In this document: in pieces, positions 1 to 7,590 of the stretch | Layout of the letters: every line of letters begins with the position of its first letter | Numbering within the stretch: the first letter of the stretch is position 1 | NCBI GenBank assembly: GCA_020632695.1 | Contig: JACKFB010000015.1 | Span: 74,264 to 138,263 of the forward strand | DNA length: 64,000 nucleotides | Direction of reading: 5' to 3' | From: Deltaproteobacteria bacterium | GTDB taxonomy: Bacteria > Myxococcota_A > UBA9042 > PHBI01 > JACKFB01 | Position numbers and translations under genes: made by a program | Notes under the pieces: generated by a model | Databases searched by the model: none | What the model saw: the letters and a program-made list of their open reading frames with translations, nothing else | What the model was told of the DNA's origin: nothing

Positions 1-1
1 C

Positions 2-382
2 ACCGCCGCGCTGCAGCGCAACCACGCCTGGCGCAAGCTGTTGGCCCACGCGCAGGTGCTGGTGGTGGACGGGTACGCGGTGGTGGATCTGCGCCCGGAC
101 GGCCCGCCGAGCGTCGAGTCGGCCACCCGCGTCGAGGAGCCCCCCTACGGCCCCGTCGGCCGCTGGATCCACGCCCCCGCGCGCGGGCCGAGCGCGCTGC
201 GGCCCGTGGTGGACGCCGCCGGGCGGCGCTTCATCGAGGCGACGGCGATGGGCGACGCCGTGCGAGCCGCGTACGAGGCCCAGCGTCGCCCCCTGCTGCA
301 GCGCCTGCCTGCGTCGATGGTGACCGCCCCCGCCGCCCCCGAGCCGGCTCCCCCGCCCCCCGCGCCCAAGGAGGCACCGTGA
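2..382 (+). CDS. C-terminal part of an unidentified protein, cut by the left window edge
   Basis: The frame is open from base 2 to a TGA at 380-382, so this is the last ~126 codons of a gene that begins before the window. The visible part has an Arg/Leu-rich beginning, a middle segment with no motif I recognise, and a tail made almost only of Pro, Ala and Glu (residues ~105-126), which looks like a flexible linker or disordered end. The stop overlaps the GTG start of the next gene by four bases (GTGA), so the two are probably translationally coupled. I cannot assign a function. Confidence 0.6.
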   Translation, partial: TAALQRNHAWRKLLAHAQVLVVDGYAVVDLRPDGPPSVESATRVEEPPYGPVGRWIHAPARGPSALRPVVDAAGRRFIEATAMGDAVRAAYEAQRRPLLQRLPASMVTAPAAPEPAPPPPAPKEAP

Positions 383-1029
383 CCGACCACCCGTTCTGGC
401 ACTCCATGTGGCAGCAGGGCCGTCTGGGCTTTCACCAGTCCGACGTCAACCCGCACCTGCGCGCGCACCGCGACTTCCTCACCGGCGGCGGCGCCGAGCG
501 CGTGCTGGTCCCGCTCTGCGGCAAGTCCCTCGACCTCGCCTGGCTGGGAGACCAGTTCGAGGAGGTGGTCGGCGTCGAGTTCGTCGAGGACGCCGTGAGC
601 CAGTTCTTCGCCTCCCTGGGCGCCACGCCCCAGCGCAGCGAGGCAGGGGGACACCCGCGCTACGAGGCCGAGGGCGTCGCCCTGCTGGCCGCCGACATCT
701 TCGAGGTCGGCTCGACAGCGGTCGGGCCGCTGGACGCGGTCTACGATCGCGCGGCCCTCATCGCGATGCCGCCCGAACGGCGCCCCGCGTACGTCGCGCA
801 CATCCTCTCCCTATGCCGCCCCGGCACCCGGCTCCTGCTGCTGAGCATGCACTACGACGGCGACGGCACCGACGGGCCTCCGTTCTCGGTCTCCGACGAC
901 GAGGTGCGCGCGCTCTACGGTCCGCGCTGCACCCTCGAGTGGGAGGACGCCGGCCCCGTCGGCGACGCCCCGGAGGCGCTGGCCTCGCGACACCTCCACG
1001 CCTCCGTGTGGCGGATGACGCTGCGCTGA
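379..1029 (+). CDS. tpm: Thiopurine S-methyltransferase
   Basis: A 216-residue SAM-dependent methyltransferase of the TPMT family, which methylates thiopurines and, in bacteria, selenium or tellurium oxyanions. Recognisable features are the N-terminal Trp-rich block (FWHSMWQQGRLGFHQ), the PLCGKSLDLAWL block that starts the SAM-binding fold at ~residue 48, the acidic VVGVEFVEDAV strand, and a YDRAALIAMPP block near residue 115. The length matches bacterial TPMTs. The GTG start overlaps the previous stop (GTGA), which supports this start. It is probably cytosolic. No regulator lies next to it. Family assignment is good; the natural substrate is unknown. Confidence 0.88.
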   Translation: MTDHPFWHSMWQQGRLGFHQSDVNPHLRAHRDFLTGGGAERVLVPLCGKSLDLAWLGDQFEEVVGVEFVEDAVSQFFASLGATPQRSEAGGHPRYEAEGVALLAADIFEVGSTAVGPLDAVYDRAALIAMPPERRPAYVAHILSLCRPGTRLLLLSMHYDGDGTDGPPFSVSDDEVRALYGPRCTLEWEDAGPVGDAPEALASRHLHASVWRMTLR

Positions 1030-1132
1030 CCCACCGGGCGCGCGCCGGGTTTTTTCGGCGCGCCGGGGCCGTCCGCAGATCGATCGCCGCACTCGTGCGT
1101 CGCAGACCCGTCTGCTGCCGACCGGAGGTCCC

Positions 1133-2008
1133 ATGAACATCCCCACGCGCCCGGCGCTCATCGCCCTGCTGGCCTGCGCGGCCGCCCTGCTGATCCCCTC
1201 CGCCTGCGCGCACGCCCGCGAGAGCTACGGCGTCGAGCTGCTCTGCGACGGCGGACGTCCCTGCCCCGAGACCCGCTCCGGCCGCACCCGCTGGGTCATG
1301 GGCGAGCTCGGCGAGCGCTACACCATCCGCGTCACCAACCGCACCGCGCGCTGGGTCGAGGCCGTCATCACCGTCGACGGCCGCGACGTGGTCAACGGCA
1401 CGGTGGGCTCCTACTCCAACCGCGGCTACCTCATCGCGCCCTGGGACAGCGTGGACGTCGAGGGCTTCCGCGTCAGCACCCGCGAGGTGGCCGCCTTCCG
1501 CTTCACCACCGTCCCGGACTCCTACGCCGGGCGGGTGGACGGCGGCCCCAACGCGGGCGTGGTCGGGGTGGCCTTCTTCCCCGAGCGTGAGCGGCGCCGT
1601 CGCGAGCCCCCCGAGCCCATGCCCCTCTGGGATCACCGCGACTACCGCCCCGACGAGGACCGCAGCCGCGGGGCCGCCCCCGGCGCCGAGTCCGCCCCGC
1701 GCACGGCCGACAAGAGCAGCTCCTCCGGCCGCACCGAGAGTCGCAGCCGGGGCGGCGCCACCGTGCGGCAGCCCACCCGCCGCCAGAACCTGGGCACCCA
1801 GTACGGCGAGCGGCGCAGCTCCTCCGTCAACGAGGTCGAGTTCACCCGCGCCAACCCCCAACGCCCGGCCCGCGTGGTCAGCGTCCGCTACGACGACCGC
1901 CGCGGGCTATTCGCCCACGGCATCGAGCCTCCGCGGGTGTGGGTCGCCCCGCCGCCGCGCGCCACCCGCTTCGTCCCGCCGCCGCCCGATCCCTTCCCCA
2001 CCCGCTGA
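1133..2008 (+). CDS. Exported protein of unknown function
   Basis: A 291-residue protein with a signal peptide (residues ~1-28, ending around ACAHA-R). The mature N-terminal domain (~30-140) contains RVTNRTARWVEAVITVDGRD and GYLIAPWDSVDVEGFR, a beta-rich, immunoglobulin-like pattern. The region from ~145 to 230 is low-complexity, rich in Arg, Ser and Glu. It is followed by LGTQYGE at ~222 and a Pro-rich tail (VWVAPPPRATRFVPPPP). The start is chosen because GGAGGTCCC directly precedes the ATG. The short domain recalls a conserved exported family in other proteobacteria, but I do not know its function. It is probably a periplasmic or surface protein. Confidence 0.6.
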   Translation: MNIPTRPALIALLACAAALLIPSACAHARESYGVELLCDGGRPCPETRSGRTRWVMGELGERYTIRVTNRTARWVEAVITVDGRDVVNGTVGSYSNRGYLIAPWDSVDVEGFRVSTREVAAFRFTTVPDSYAGRVDGGPNAGVVGVAFFPERERRRREPPEPMPLWDHRDYRPDEDRSRGAAPGAESAPRTADKSSSSGRTESRSRGGATVRQPTRRQNLGTQYGERRSSSVNEVEFTRANPQRPARVVSVRYDDRRGLFAHGIEPPRVWVAPPPRATRFVPPPPDPFPTR

Positions 2009-2017
2009 GGGCGGTGA

Positions 2018-2046
2018 TTCGCGTCCCCCCGCCGATGGCGTAGACT
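2018..2046 (+). promoter_or_regulatory. Possible sigma70-like promoter for the outer-membrane protein gene
   Basis: TTCGCG (2018-2023) and TAGACT (2041-2046) are separated by 17 bases and lie ~50 bases before the ATG at 2099. Both boxes deviate from consensus, so this is only a candidate. Confidence 0.25.
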
Positions 2047-2098
2047 GGTCGCCTCCGAGGCTCGCGACTCGCGGGCCCGGCGACCGATGGGAGGGCGC

Positions 2099-2680
2099 AT
2101 GAAGACGATCGTACGATGGGCGGCGGTGGCCGCGGTGCTGGCGACAGGGCTGGGCGTGAGCGGGGCCGCCTCCGCCAAGATGGAGCCGCTGAAGCTGGCC
2201 CAGCACACCCTGGGCGGCGACGCGCTCGTCATCATCCCGGTCGGCGACTTCGCCGACGTGACGGCCGTCGGGTTCGGCGCGCTGGTGCGCTACGAGTTCC
2301 GTCTCGTGCCCCCCGTGACGCTGACCGGGCGGATCGGCTTCGTCGGCCACATCGCCCACGATCTGGGCCGCGGGTTCGACTCGCGCACCTGGGAGGTGCC
2401 GATCCTCTTCGGCGCGCGCTATTACTCGAAGCTCGGCATCTGGGGCGGCGCCGAGATGGGGCCGGTGATCGTCGGCGGCAAGGCCCGCGGCCCGGGCGGC
2501 ACGATCTTCGCCAACAACAGCCGCACCTACGACGCCAAAGCGAAGTTTGGCCTGGTGCTCACCGGAGGCTACCGCTGGCGCATCTTCGACGCCGGCTTTG
2601 GCTTCTTCGTGCCGGACATCGATGACCTCTTCGGGTTCATGTTCAGCTTCGGCATCAACTTCGCGAGCTTCGGGCGCTGA
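2099..2680 (+). CDS. Exported beta-rich protein, probable outer-membrane barrel
   Basis: A 193-residue protein with a clear signal peptide (MKTIVRWAAVAAVLA...ASAK, cut near residue 24). The mature part alternates hydrophobic and polar residues (ALVRYEFRLVPPVTLTGRIG, PILFGARYYSKLGIWGGAE, FGLVLTGGYRW). It ends in aromatic-rich strands with a C-terminal FGINFASFGR, as small outer-membrane beta-barrels do. I chose the ATG at 2099 over the in-frame ATG at 2087 because GGGAGGG sits just before 2099 and the signal peptide begins there. The stop overlaps the next start by one base (TGATG), so it forms an operon with the thioredoxin-fold gene. Function is unknown. Confidence 0.65.
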   Translation: MKTIVRWAAVAAVLATGLGVSGAASAKMEPLKLAQHTLGGDALVIIPVGDFADVTAVGFGALVRYEFRLVPPVTLTGRIGFVGHIAHDLGRGFDSRTWEVPILFGARYYSKLGIWGGAEMGPVIVGGKARGPGGTIFANNSRTYDAKAKFGLVLTGGYRWRIFDAGFGFFVPDIDDLFGFMFSFGINFASFGR

Positions 2681-3720
2681 TGATGGGGGCTGGTCGGGCG
2701 TTGGCGGCGGCGCTGCTGCTGATCGGGGTGGCTGGCGCGCCGTCGGCGCGGGCGGAGCAGGGCGGGCCGCTCCAGGCCATCCACCGCGAGGGCGGTGACG
2801 ACCTCGCGGCGCGCTTCCGTGCGCAGATCGCCGAGGTCGAGCGCGCGGGAGGCGCCGTGGTGGTGATGTTCACCGCCGACTGGTGCACTCCCTGCCGCTC
2901 GCTCAAGTCGATGCTGGAGCGCAGCGACGCGGTGCGGGCTGCCGTCGGCAAGGGGCGGGTGCTGCTCATCGACGTGGACGAGTGGAGGGGGCCTGCCCAC
3001 CGCCTGATCCCGGGGCAGAACCCCGACAAGCTGCCGCTGCTGGTGCGGGTCGACTCCCAGGGGCGCTCGGTGGTGAGCTGCTACGGCACGGAACTCGGGC
3101 TGCTGACCGAAGAGGCCACGGCGGCGAACCTGGCGCGCCTGTTTCGCGGCGAGGCGCCGACGACGCCGGGGTACATGGCGACGCCCGAGCTCGAGCGTGA
3201 GGCGATGCGCGAGTTCTCGGCGCGCGAGCGGGCCGACGCGGGCGAGGGGCCGCCGGCTGCGGCCTCGGTGGAGCCGGGAGGCGCCACGCTGCGCCTGATG
3301 CTGCACAACGCCGACGCCCGCCGCCGCTGGTTCGTGGTGCCGCTGCTGCCGGGCGATCGGGTGCCGGACGCGCCGGTCGCCATCACGGTCACCGAGATGA
3401 AGTTCGATGAGCACGTGCGCGCGACCTGGGTGCGCGTCGGCGGCGACCACCCGTTCATGGCCGTGCCGGTGGCCGGCAACGGCTCGGCGGAGCTGGGCGG
3501 CGTCTGGCTGCCGGGTCGGCTCGCCGGGGCGACCCTCCCGGTGAGGGTGGTCGACCGCCTGGTGGTGGACGGCCAGCCGCTGGAGTTCCAGAAGAAGCTC
3601 CCCTACGCGCTGCGCATCGCGCGCGCCGGGTCTCACCCCGCGAGCGAGCGGCGTGGCCCGCTCAGCGTCGCGCTGGTGGGCGGGCAGGCGGTGGAGGCCT
3701 CGGTCTCCGCCGCGCCATGA
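2680..3720 (+). CDS. Exported thioredoxin-fold protein with a C-terminal extension
   Basis: A 346-residue protein with a signal peptide (residues 1-~25, ARA-EQ). A thioredoxin-like domain (~45-165) carries the redox motif WCTPC with Cys69 and Cys72, preceded by VVVMFTADW and followed by a strand-Pro pattern (KLPLLVRVDSQG). The remaining ~170 residues form a separate beta-rich region that I do not recognise. The likely role is periplasmic thiol/disulphide chemistry. Its start overlaps the upstream barrel gene by one base, and its stop overlaps the downstream WYL gene by four bases, so the three genes look like one transcript. The partner of the redox site is not evident. Confidence 0.7.
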   Translation: MMGAGRALAAALLLIGVAGAPSARAEQGGPLQAIHREGGDDLAARFRAQIAEVERAGGAVVVMFTADWCTPCRSLKSMLERSDAVRAAVGKGRVLLIDVDEWRGPAHRLIPGQNPDKLPLLVRVDSQGRSVVSCYGTELGLLTEEATAANLARLFRGEAPTTPGYMATPELEREAMREFSARERADAGEGPPAAASVEPGGATLRLMLHNADARRRWFVVPLLPGDRVPDAPVAITVTEMKFDEHVRATWVRVGGDHPFMAVPVAGNGSAELGGVWLPGRLAGATLPVRVVDRLVVDGQPLEFQKKLPYALRIARAGSHPASERRGPLSVALVGGQAVEASVSAAP

Positions 3721-4112
3721 GCGACCGCGCCTGGTGGGACGCCGCCGCCGTGGGGCGGCCGGGAGCCCGGCGGGGGAGGGGGACCGTCTTCTGCACCCAG
3801 CACGTGCTGGCCGACCTGGCGCTGTGCATCCTGGCGATCGGGGCCGGGTCGCGCCTCTACCTGCACTACGTGCGGGCCGACGGCGACCGCCGGCAGCGGA
3901 TCGTGTGGCCGCTCGGCCTCTTCTTCTGGGGGCGCCACTGGACCCTGGGTGCCTGGTGCGAGATCCGTGAGGACTACCGGTCCTTTCGGCTCGATCGCTT
4001 CGTCTCGGCCGAGGACATCGGCCCCCGGCCCGAGGTCCGCGGCGAGGCACCGAGTCTGGAGGGCTTCCTCCGGCGCGTGACCGGCGACGATCAGGCGTCG
4101 GGCACGCGGTAG
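3717..4112 (+). CDS. Orphan WYL domain protein without a DNA-binding domain
   Basis: The 131 residues contain the core of a WYL domain: RLYLHYVRADGDRRQRIVWP (~45-64), then PLGLFFWGRHWTLGAWCEIR and DYRSFRLDRF (~64-92). This is how the C-terminal half of YafY-type regulators reads. The HTH that normally precedes it is missing, because the gene starts only ~44 residues before the domain, at an ATG overlapping the previous stop by four bases (ATGA). It is either a stand-alone ligand-sensing WYL protein or a truncated regulator kept in frame. Its 3' end overlaps the convergent lipoprotein gene by 22 bases. Confidence 0.6.
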   Translation: MSDRAWWDAAAVGRPGARRGRGTVFCTQHVLADLALCILAIGAGSRLYLHYVRADGDRRQRIVWPLGLFFWGRHWTLGAWCEIREDYRSFRLDRFVSAEDIGPRPEVRGEAPSLEGFLRRVTGDDQASGTR

Positions 4113-4792
4113 CGCTCGACGACCTGCATCTCACCGTCCTGGAAGCGGACGACCTGCTCGCGGCGCACCGGCAGGCCGGTGGTCTCGTCCAGCCACAGGG
4201 TGGCGTCCCCGGTGTGGCGCCCGCCCACCAGGATCCGCATGGTGATCGGGCGCGCCCGGGCCCCCTCGATGTCCACCTCGGGTCCCAGGTCGGTGGGCTC
4301 GACCGTCACCCAGGCGGTGACGTCGCCGCCCGCGTGATCGGGGAGCTCACCCTCGGCGAGCCGGGCCAGGTTGTGGAGCAGCCCCATGCGGGACAGCCCG
4401 ATGACCACCGCCTCGCGGAGCGCGGCCGGCGTCCGCACGGTGCGGGGCTCGTCCAGCGGGCCGAGGCGGGTCGCCGCGCCGCGCGCGTCCAGCATCAGGC
4501 CGGCGGTGGCGTCGCCCGCGGCCCGCGCGCGCAGGCTGACCTCCGCCCCGAGGCCCAGCGTCAGGCTGCCCTCCCACCGCGTCACGAAGGCCCCGGTGGC
4601 CTCGGCGACGAACTCGAGGCGGGCGGGGGTCTGCATCAGGCGCGCCTCCAGACCGCGCATGGCGTCGCGGGCGAGGGCGCCGGGCTCGGGCGGGGTGGGG
4701 CGGGTGCCCCTGGCGCAGCCCGCGGCGGCGAGGAGGCCCACGGCCAGGGCGGCGAGGGCCGGGCGGAGAGCGGAGCGGATCGAGACGGGCAT
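4091..4792 (-). CDS. Lipoprotein of unknown function
   Basis: A 233-residue protein with a lipoprotein signal (ALAALAVGLLAAAGC, lipidated Cys near residue 25). The mature part contains LEFVAEATGAFVTRWEGSL and later DATLWLDETTGLPVRREQVV. Such patterns occur in periplasmic lipoproteins of the LolA/LolB/DUF4292 type, where a beta-sheet cradle binds lipids. That comparison is only by pattern. The start is the ATG that begins the signal peptide, ~130 bases from the divergent SGNH gene. It ends convergently on the WYL gene. Confidence 0.55.
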   Translation of the reverse strand: MPVSIRSALRPALAALAVGLLAAAGCARGTRPTPPEPGALARDAMRGLEARLMQTPARLEFVAEATGAFVTRWEGSLTLGLGAEVSLRARAAGDATAGLMLDARGAATRLGPLDEPRTVRTPAALREAVVIGLSRMGLLHNLARLAEGELPDHAGGDVTAWVTVEPTDLGPEVDIEGARARPITMRILVGGRHTGDATLWLDETTGLPVRREQVVRFQDGEMQVVERYRVPDA

Positions 4793-4924
4793 CGGGCCTC
4801 CCGGTCGGAGTCGGCGCGCAGTGTAGCGCAAGCGGCCGCCCGACCGAGGCGCCCGCTGGCTCGCGTCTCGCGGCGAGGGTAGGCTCGGGCGCGCCAGCCA
4901 ACGCCGGCGGCGCCGGGACCCGAC

Positions 4925-5842
4925 GTGCTCCACCTGCTCGCCATCGCCACCTCGATCGCCCTGGCGACCGCGTCCGGCCAGCCCGCCGTCGAGGCCCCTG
5001 CCTGCTCCGTGGGCGCGCGCCCGCCTCGCGCGCTGCTGCTGGGCGACTCCAACATCCACGGCTCCCTGGGCACCGAGCTGGAGCGCGCGCTGCAGGCGCT
5101 CGGGTACCGCACCGACCGCTTCGGGCGCCCGGGCAGCGGCCTGGCGCGCCCGGACTACTACGACTGGCTCGACGAGGCCTCGGCGCTGGTCTCGGCGGCC
5201 GATCCCGACGTGGTGTTCTTCATGGCCGGCGGCAACGACGGCCAGGGCCTGACGCCTCTCGGTCCGGGCCAGCGCCACGTCGCGTACGATGACGACGAGC
5301 GCTGGGACGCCGAGTACGCCGCTCGGGTGGTGGAGCTGGTCAGCCTGCTCGGCGCGGGGGAGCGGCCGGTCTACTTCCTCTCCCCGACCAACCGCCGGCC
5401 CCGCACGGCGCGGGAGCGCATGGGCCGGGTGCGCCGGGTGCAGCAGCGGGCGCTGGCCGGGCTGCCCGAGGTGGCCTGGATCGACATGTTCCCCCTGACC
5501 ACCGACGGCGCCGGGCGCTACCTCTGGCGCGAGCGCGACCCGCAGGGGCACCTGCAGCTCCTGCGGGCCTCCGACGGCATCCACCTGACCCGCAGCGGCG
5601 GCAAGGTGGTCGGCGCGCGGTTGATCCGCGAGCTCATCGCCGAGGGGTTGCCGATCTTCGGCAGCGACTGTCCGCCCCAGGCCCCCGGGTCGGTGATGGC
5701 GCCGGAGGGACGCCAGCACCCTGGGCGCCGCCAGCCGCCGCCTGCGGTCGAGGGCCGCGGCGGCGCGACCGGCCGCGACGCCCCGCCGCCGACCCTCAGG
5801 GCTCGACGCGGATCGCGTTCGTCTCCACCCAGCGGTAGGTGA
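4925..5842 (+). CDS. Exported SGNH/GDSL hydrolase
   Basis: A 305-residue protein with a short hydrophobic N-terminus (GTG start, signal cut near ATASG-Q). It has the SGNH blocks in order: GDSN with nucleophile Ser42, a Gly-rich GRPGSGLARPD block, GGND at 102-105, and DGIH with Asp217 and His220. It is likely an esterase or acyl-transferase acting on cell-envelope carbohydrate; the closest type I know is the DUF459-like SGNH family. The last ~45 residues are Arg/Pro-rich and are encoded over the end of the convergent PHP-like gene (47-base overlap), so the true C-terminus may be spurious tail. The start is supported by the signal sequence rather than a strong ribosome site. Confidence 0.72.
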   Translation: MLHLLAIATSIALATASGQPAVEAPACSVGARPPRALLLGDSNIHGSLGTELERALQALGYRTDRFGRPGSGLARPDYYDWLDEASALVSAADPDVVFFMAGGNDGQGLTPLGPGQRHVAYDDDERWDAEYAARVVELVSLLGAGERPVYFLSPTNRRPRTARERMGRVRRVQQRALAGLPEVAWIDMFPLTTDGAGRYLWRERDPQGHLQLLRASDGIHLTRSGGKVVGARLIRELIAEGLPIFGSDCPPQAPGSVMAPEGRQHPGRRQPPPAVEGRGGATGRDAPPPTLRARRGSRSSPPSGR

Positions 5843-7400
5843 ACCCGGCCAGATCGTCGCGCGGCCCGAGGGACGCCGCCAGGTGCAGGGGCCGCAGGGT
5901 GACCTCGAGATGGTAGCTGCCCGGCGCGTCCAGAGGCAGCGAGCGCCACTGGCCGGGGCCGTCCAGGGTCGCGACCGTCTCGCTGCCCTCGGCCGTCGTC
6001 CGGATGACCGAGGCGTGCAGCTCGGCGGCGCTCCCGTCGGTCCAGCGCGCGTTCCGACCCGGCACCGGGGCGTCGGGGCTGCGCACCCACAACGTGGACC
6101 CGGCCGGCACGGTGCTGCCCATCTCGCGCAGGGTGCCGTCCTGGAGCTCGGCCAGCAGGTCCACCCCGACAGCGTTGCCGAGCAGCTCGAAGACGACGAT
6201 GAGCCGGCCGGCGTCGATGCCCGCCTCGACGGCGGCCAGCGGATCGGCCTCGCCGTCGATGAGCACGCGGTTCTGGACCCAACGGAAGATGCGCTCGTAG
6301 GCGTCCAGGCGCTCGCCGTCGCCCATCAGCAGCGGGCCGCCGACCTCGAGCGCCTTGGCCACGTGCGGCGCGTCCAGCGCCAGCTCGTCCAGGATGATGC
6401 TGGGGCCCAGCGCCGGCAGCAGCACGTTCTCGTGGACGTCGCTGCCGGCGATGGCGGTGATCGGCCGGGCCACCGACACCCTGCGCCACTTCTCGAGCGC
6501 CGCCTCCGGGTAGGTGCCCAGCATCGCCAGGCCGGCGAGGTCGGCCTCGGGCGCCCCTGGCGAGTCATCGATGAAGGCGTCCAGCGTGCTCAGCGCGCCG
6601 AAGAGATCGCCCTCGTTCAGCACCTGGTTGAAGTTGGCGTGGAAGTTGTAGAGTTCCATGGCAGGCACGTCGTGGTCGGCGATGGTCTGCCACGAGAGGT
6701 CGGTCTCCTCGGAGTGGGCGATGGTGACGCGGCCCCCGGCGGCCCGCACGCCCGCGGTGAGCGCGTCCAGGTCGGCCGGCGGCGTGCTGTCGCTGAAGCG
6801 GATGCCGTAGAGCGAGTGGTCCTCCAGGTGCTTGCGCAGGCCGATGGGCATGGTGTGCGGGCCCTCGAAGCCGACGACGAGGATCATCCGCCCGTCGAGG
6901 GCGCCCTGGCCCTCCGGGCACTGGAAGGACACGCCCCAGGGCGTGCCGTCGCCCTCGGTGAGCACGATGTCGCCTGCCTCCGGCTCGGCGTAGAGCAGGT
7001 CGGCGAAGGGTTGATCGCGCATGAACGAAGGGTGGTCGGTCATGAAGGCGACGGCGATCTGCTCGCGGCAGAGCGCGGCCTTCATGCGGTGGACGCAGGA
7101 CCAGGGCAGCTCGGCCTCGCCGCTCTTCTCGAAGGCCTCGTCGCAGGCGTCGTGGCTGAAGCCCGAGTGGAGGTGGATGATGGCGCGCACCTCCGAGAGG
7201 CCGCGCTCGGCCCGGGTGGCCGGGTGGGGCGGCTCGATGTCGACGTCTGGCGCGTCGTCGACGGCGTCCGCGGCGTCCGCGTCGGGGACGGCGGTCGCCG
7301 TGTCGGCGTCGGGCTGGGCGTCGGGCGAGGCGCCGCCTGAATCGTCGCAGGCGACCACGGCGAAGCTGGCGATGAGCGCGAAGAGGGCGAGGCGGTTCAC
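5796..7400 (-). CDS. PHP-like metal-dependent hydrolase lipoprotein
   Basis: A 534-residue lipoprotein (VNRLALFALIASFAVVAC, lipobox VVAC) followed by an Asp/Ala linker of ~45 residues. The mature domain starts with IIHLHSGFSHDACD, the first metal motif of PHP/polymerase-histidinol-phosphatase-like hydrolases. It continues with AFMTDHPSF, RVTIAHSEETD and IAGSDVHENVLLPA, the expected His/Asp ligands in order. A C-terminal ~150 residues are beta-rich and may bind carbohydrate. The GTG at 7400 is chosen because it opens the signal peptide; a longer in-frame reading adds an Arg-rich stretch. It probably acts on a phosphoester or phosphonate at the cell surface; the substrate is unknown. Confidence 0.68.
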   Translation of the reverse strand: MNRLALFALIASFAVVACDDSGGASPDAQPDADTATAVPDADAADAVDDAPDVDIEPPHPATRAERGLSEVRAIIHLHSGFSHDACDEAFEKSGEAELPWSCVHRMKAALCREQIAVAFMTDHPSFMRDQPFADLLYAEPEAGDIVLTEGDGTPWGVSFQCPEGQGALDGRMILVVGFEGPHTMPIGLRKHLEDHSLYGIRFSDSTPPADLDALTAGVRAAGGRVTIAHSEETDLSWQTIADHDVPAMELYNFHANFNQVLNEGDLFGALSTLDAFIDDSPGAPEADLAGLAMLGTYPEAALEKWRRVSVARPITAIAGSDVHENVLLPALGPSIILDELALDAPHVAKALEVGGPLLMGDGERLDAYERIFRWVQNRVLIDGEADPLAAVEAGIDAGRLIVVFELLGNAVGVDLLAELQDGTLREMGSTVPAGSTLWVRSPDAPVPGRNARWTDGSAAELHASVIRTTAEGSETVATLDGPGQWRSLPLDAPGSYHLEVTLRPLHLAASLGPRDDLAGFTYRWVETNAIRVEP

Positions 7401-7590
7401 GCGGACTCCTTGGGCGCGAGGACGGGGGCCGCGCCGACCGGGCCACAAGGTACGCGATGCCGGCGCTCGGTGCGAAGGGCTGGGGCGGTCCAGACCGGAG
7501 CGCTTGCAGCGATGGGGATGCCTCCGCGGCCGCGACGCTGTATAAGCCTAGACCCTTGTGGATGCCGCGACGCGACGCTTTCGGAGGTCC

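Noticed and set aside
1034..1055. Rho-independent terminator after tpm (T-run at 1050-1055)
   Set aside because: The GC stretch before the T-run forms only a 4-base stem by eye; the better pairing (1037-1043 with 1058-1064) places the T-run in the loop.
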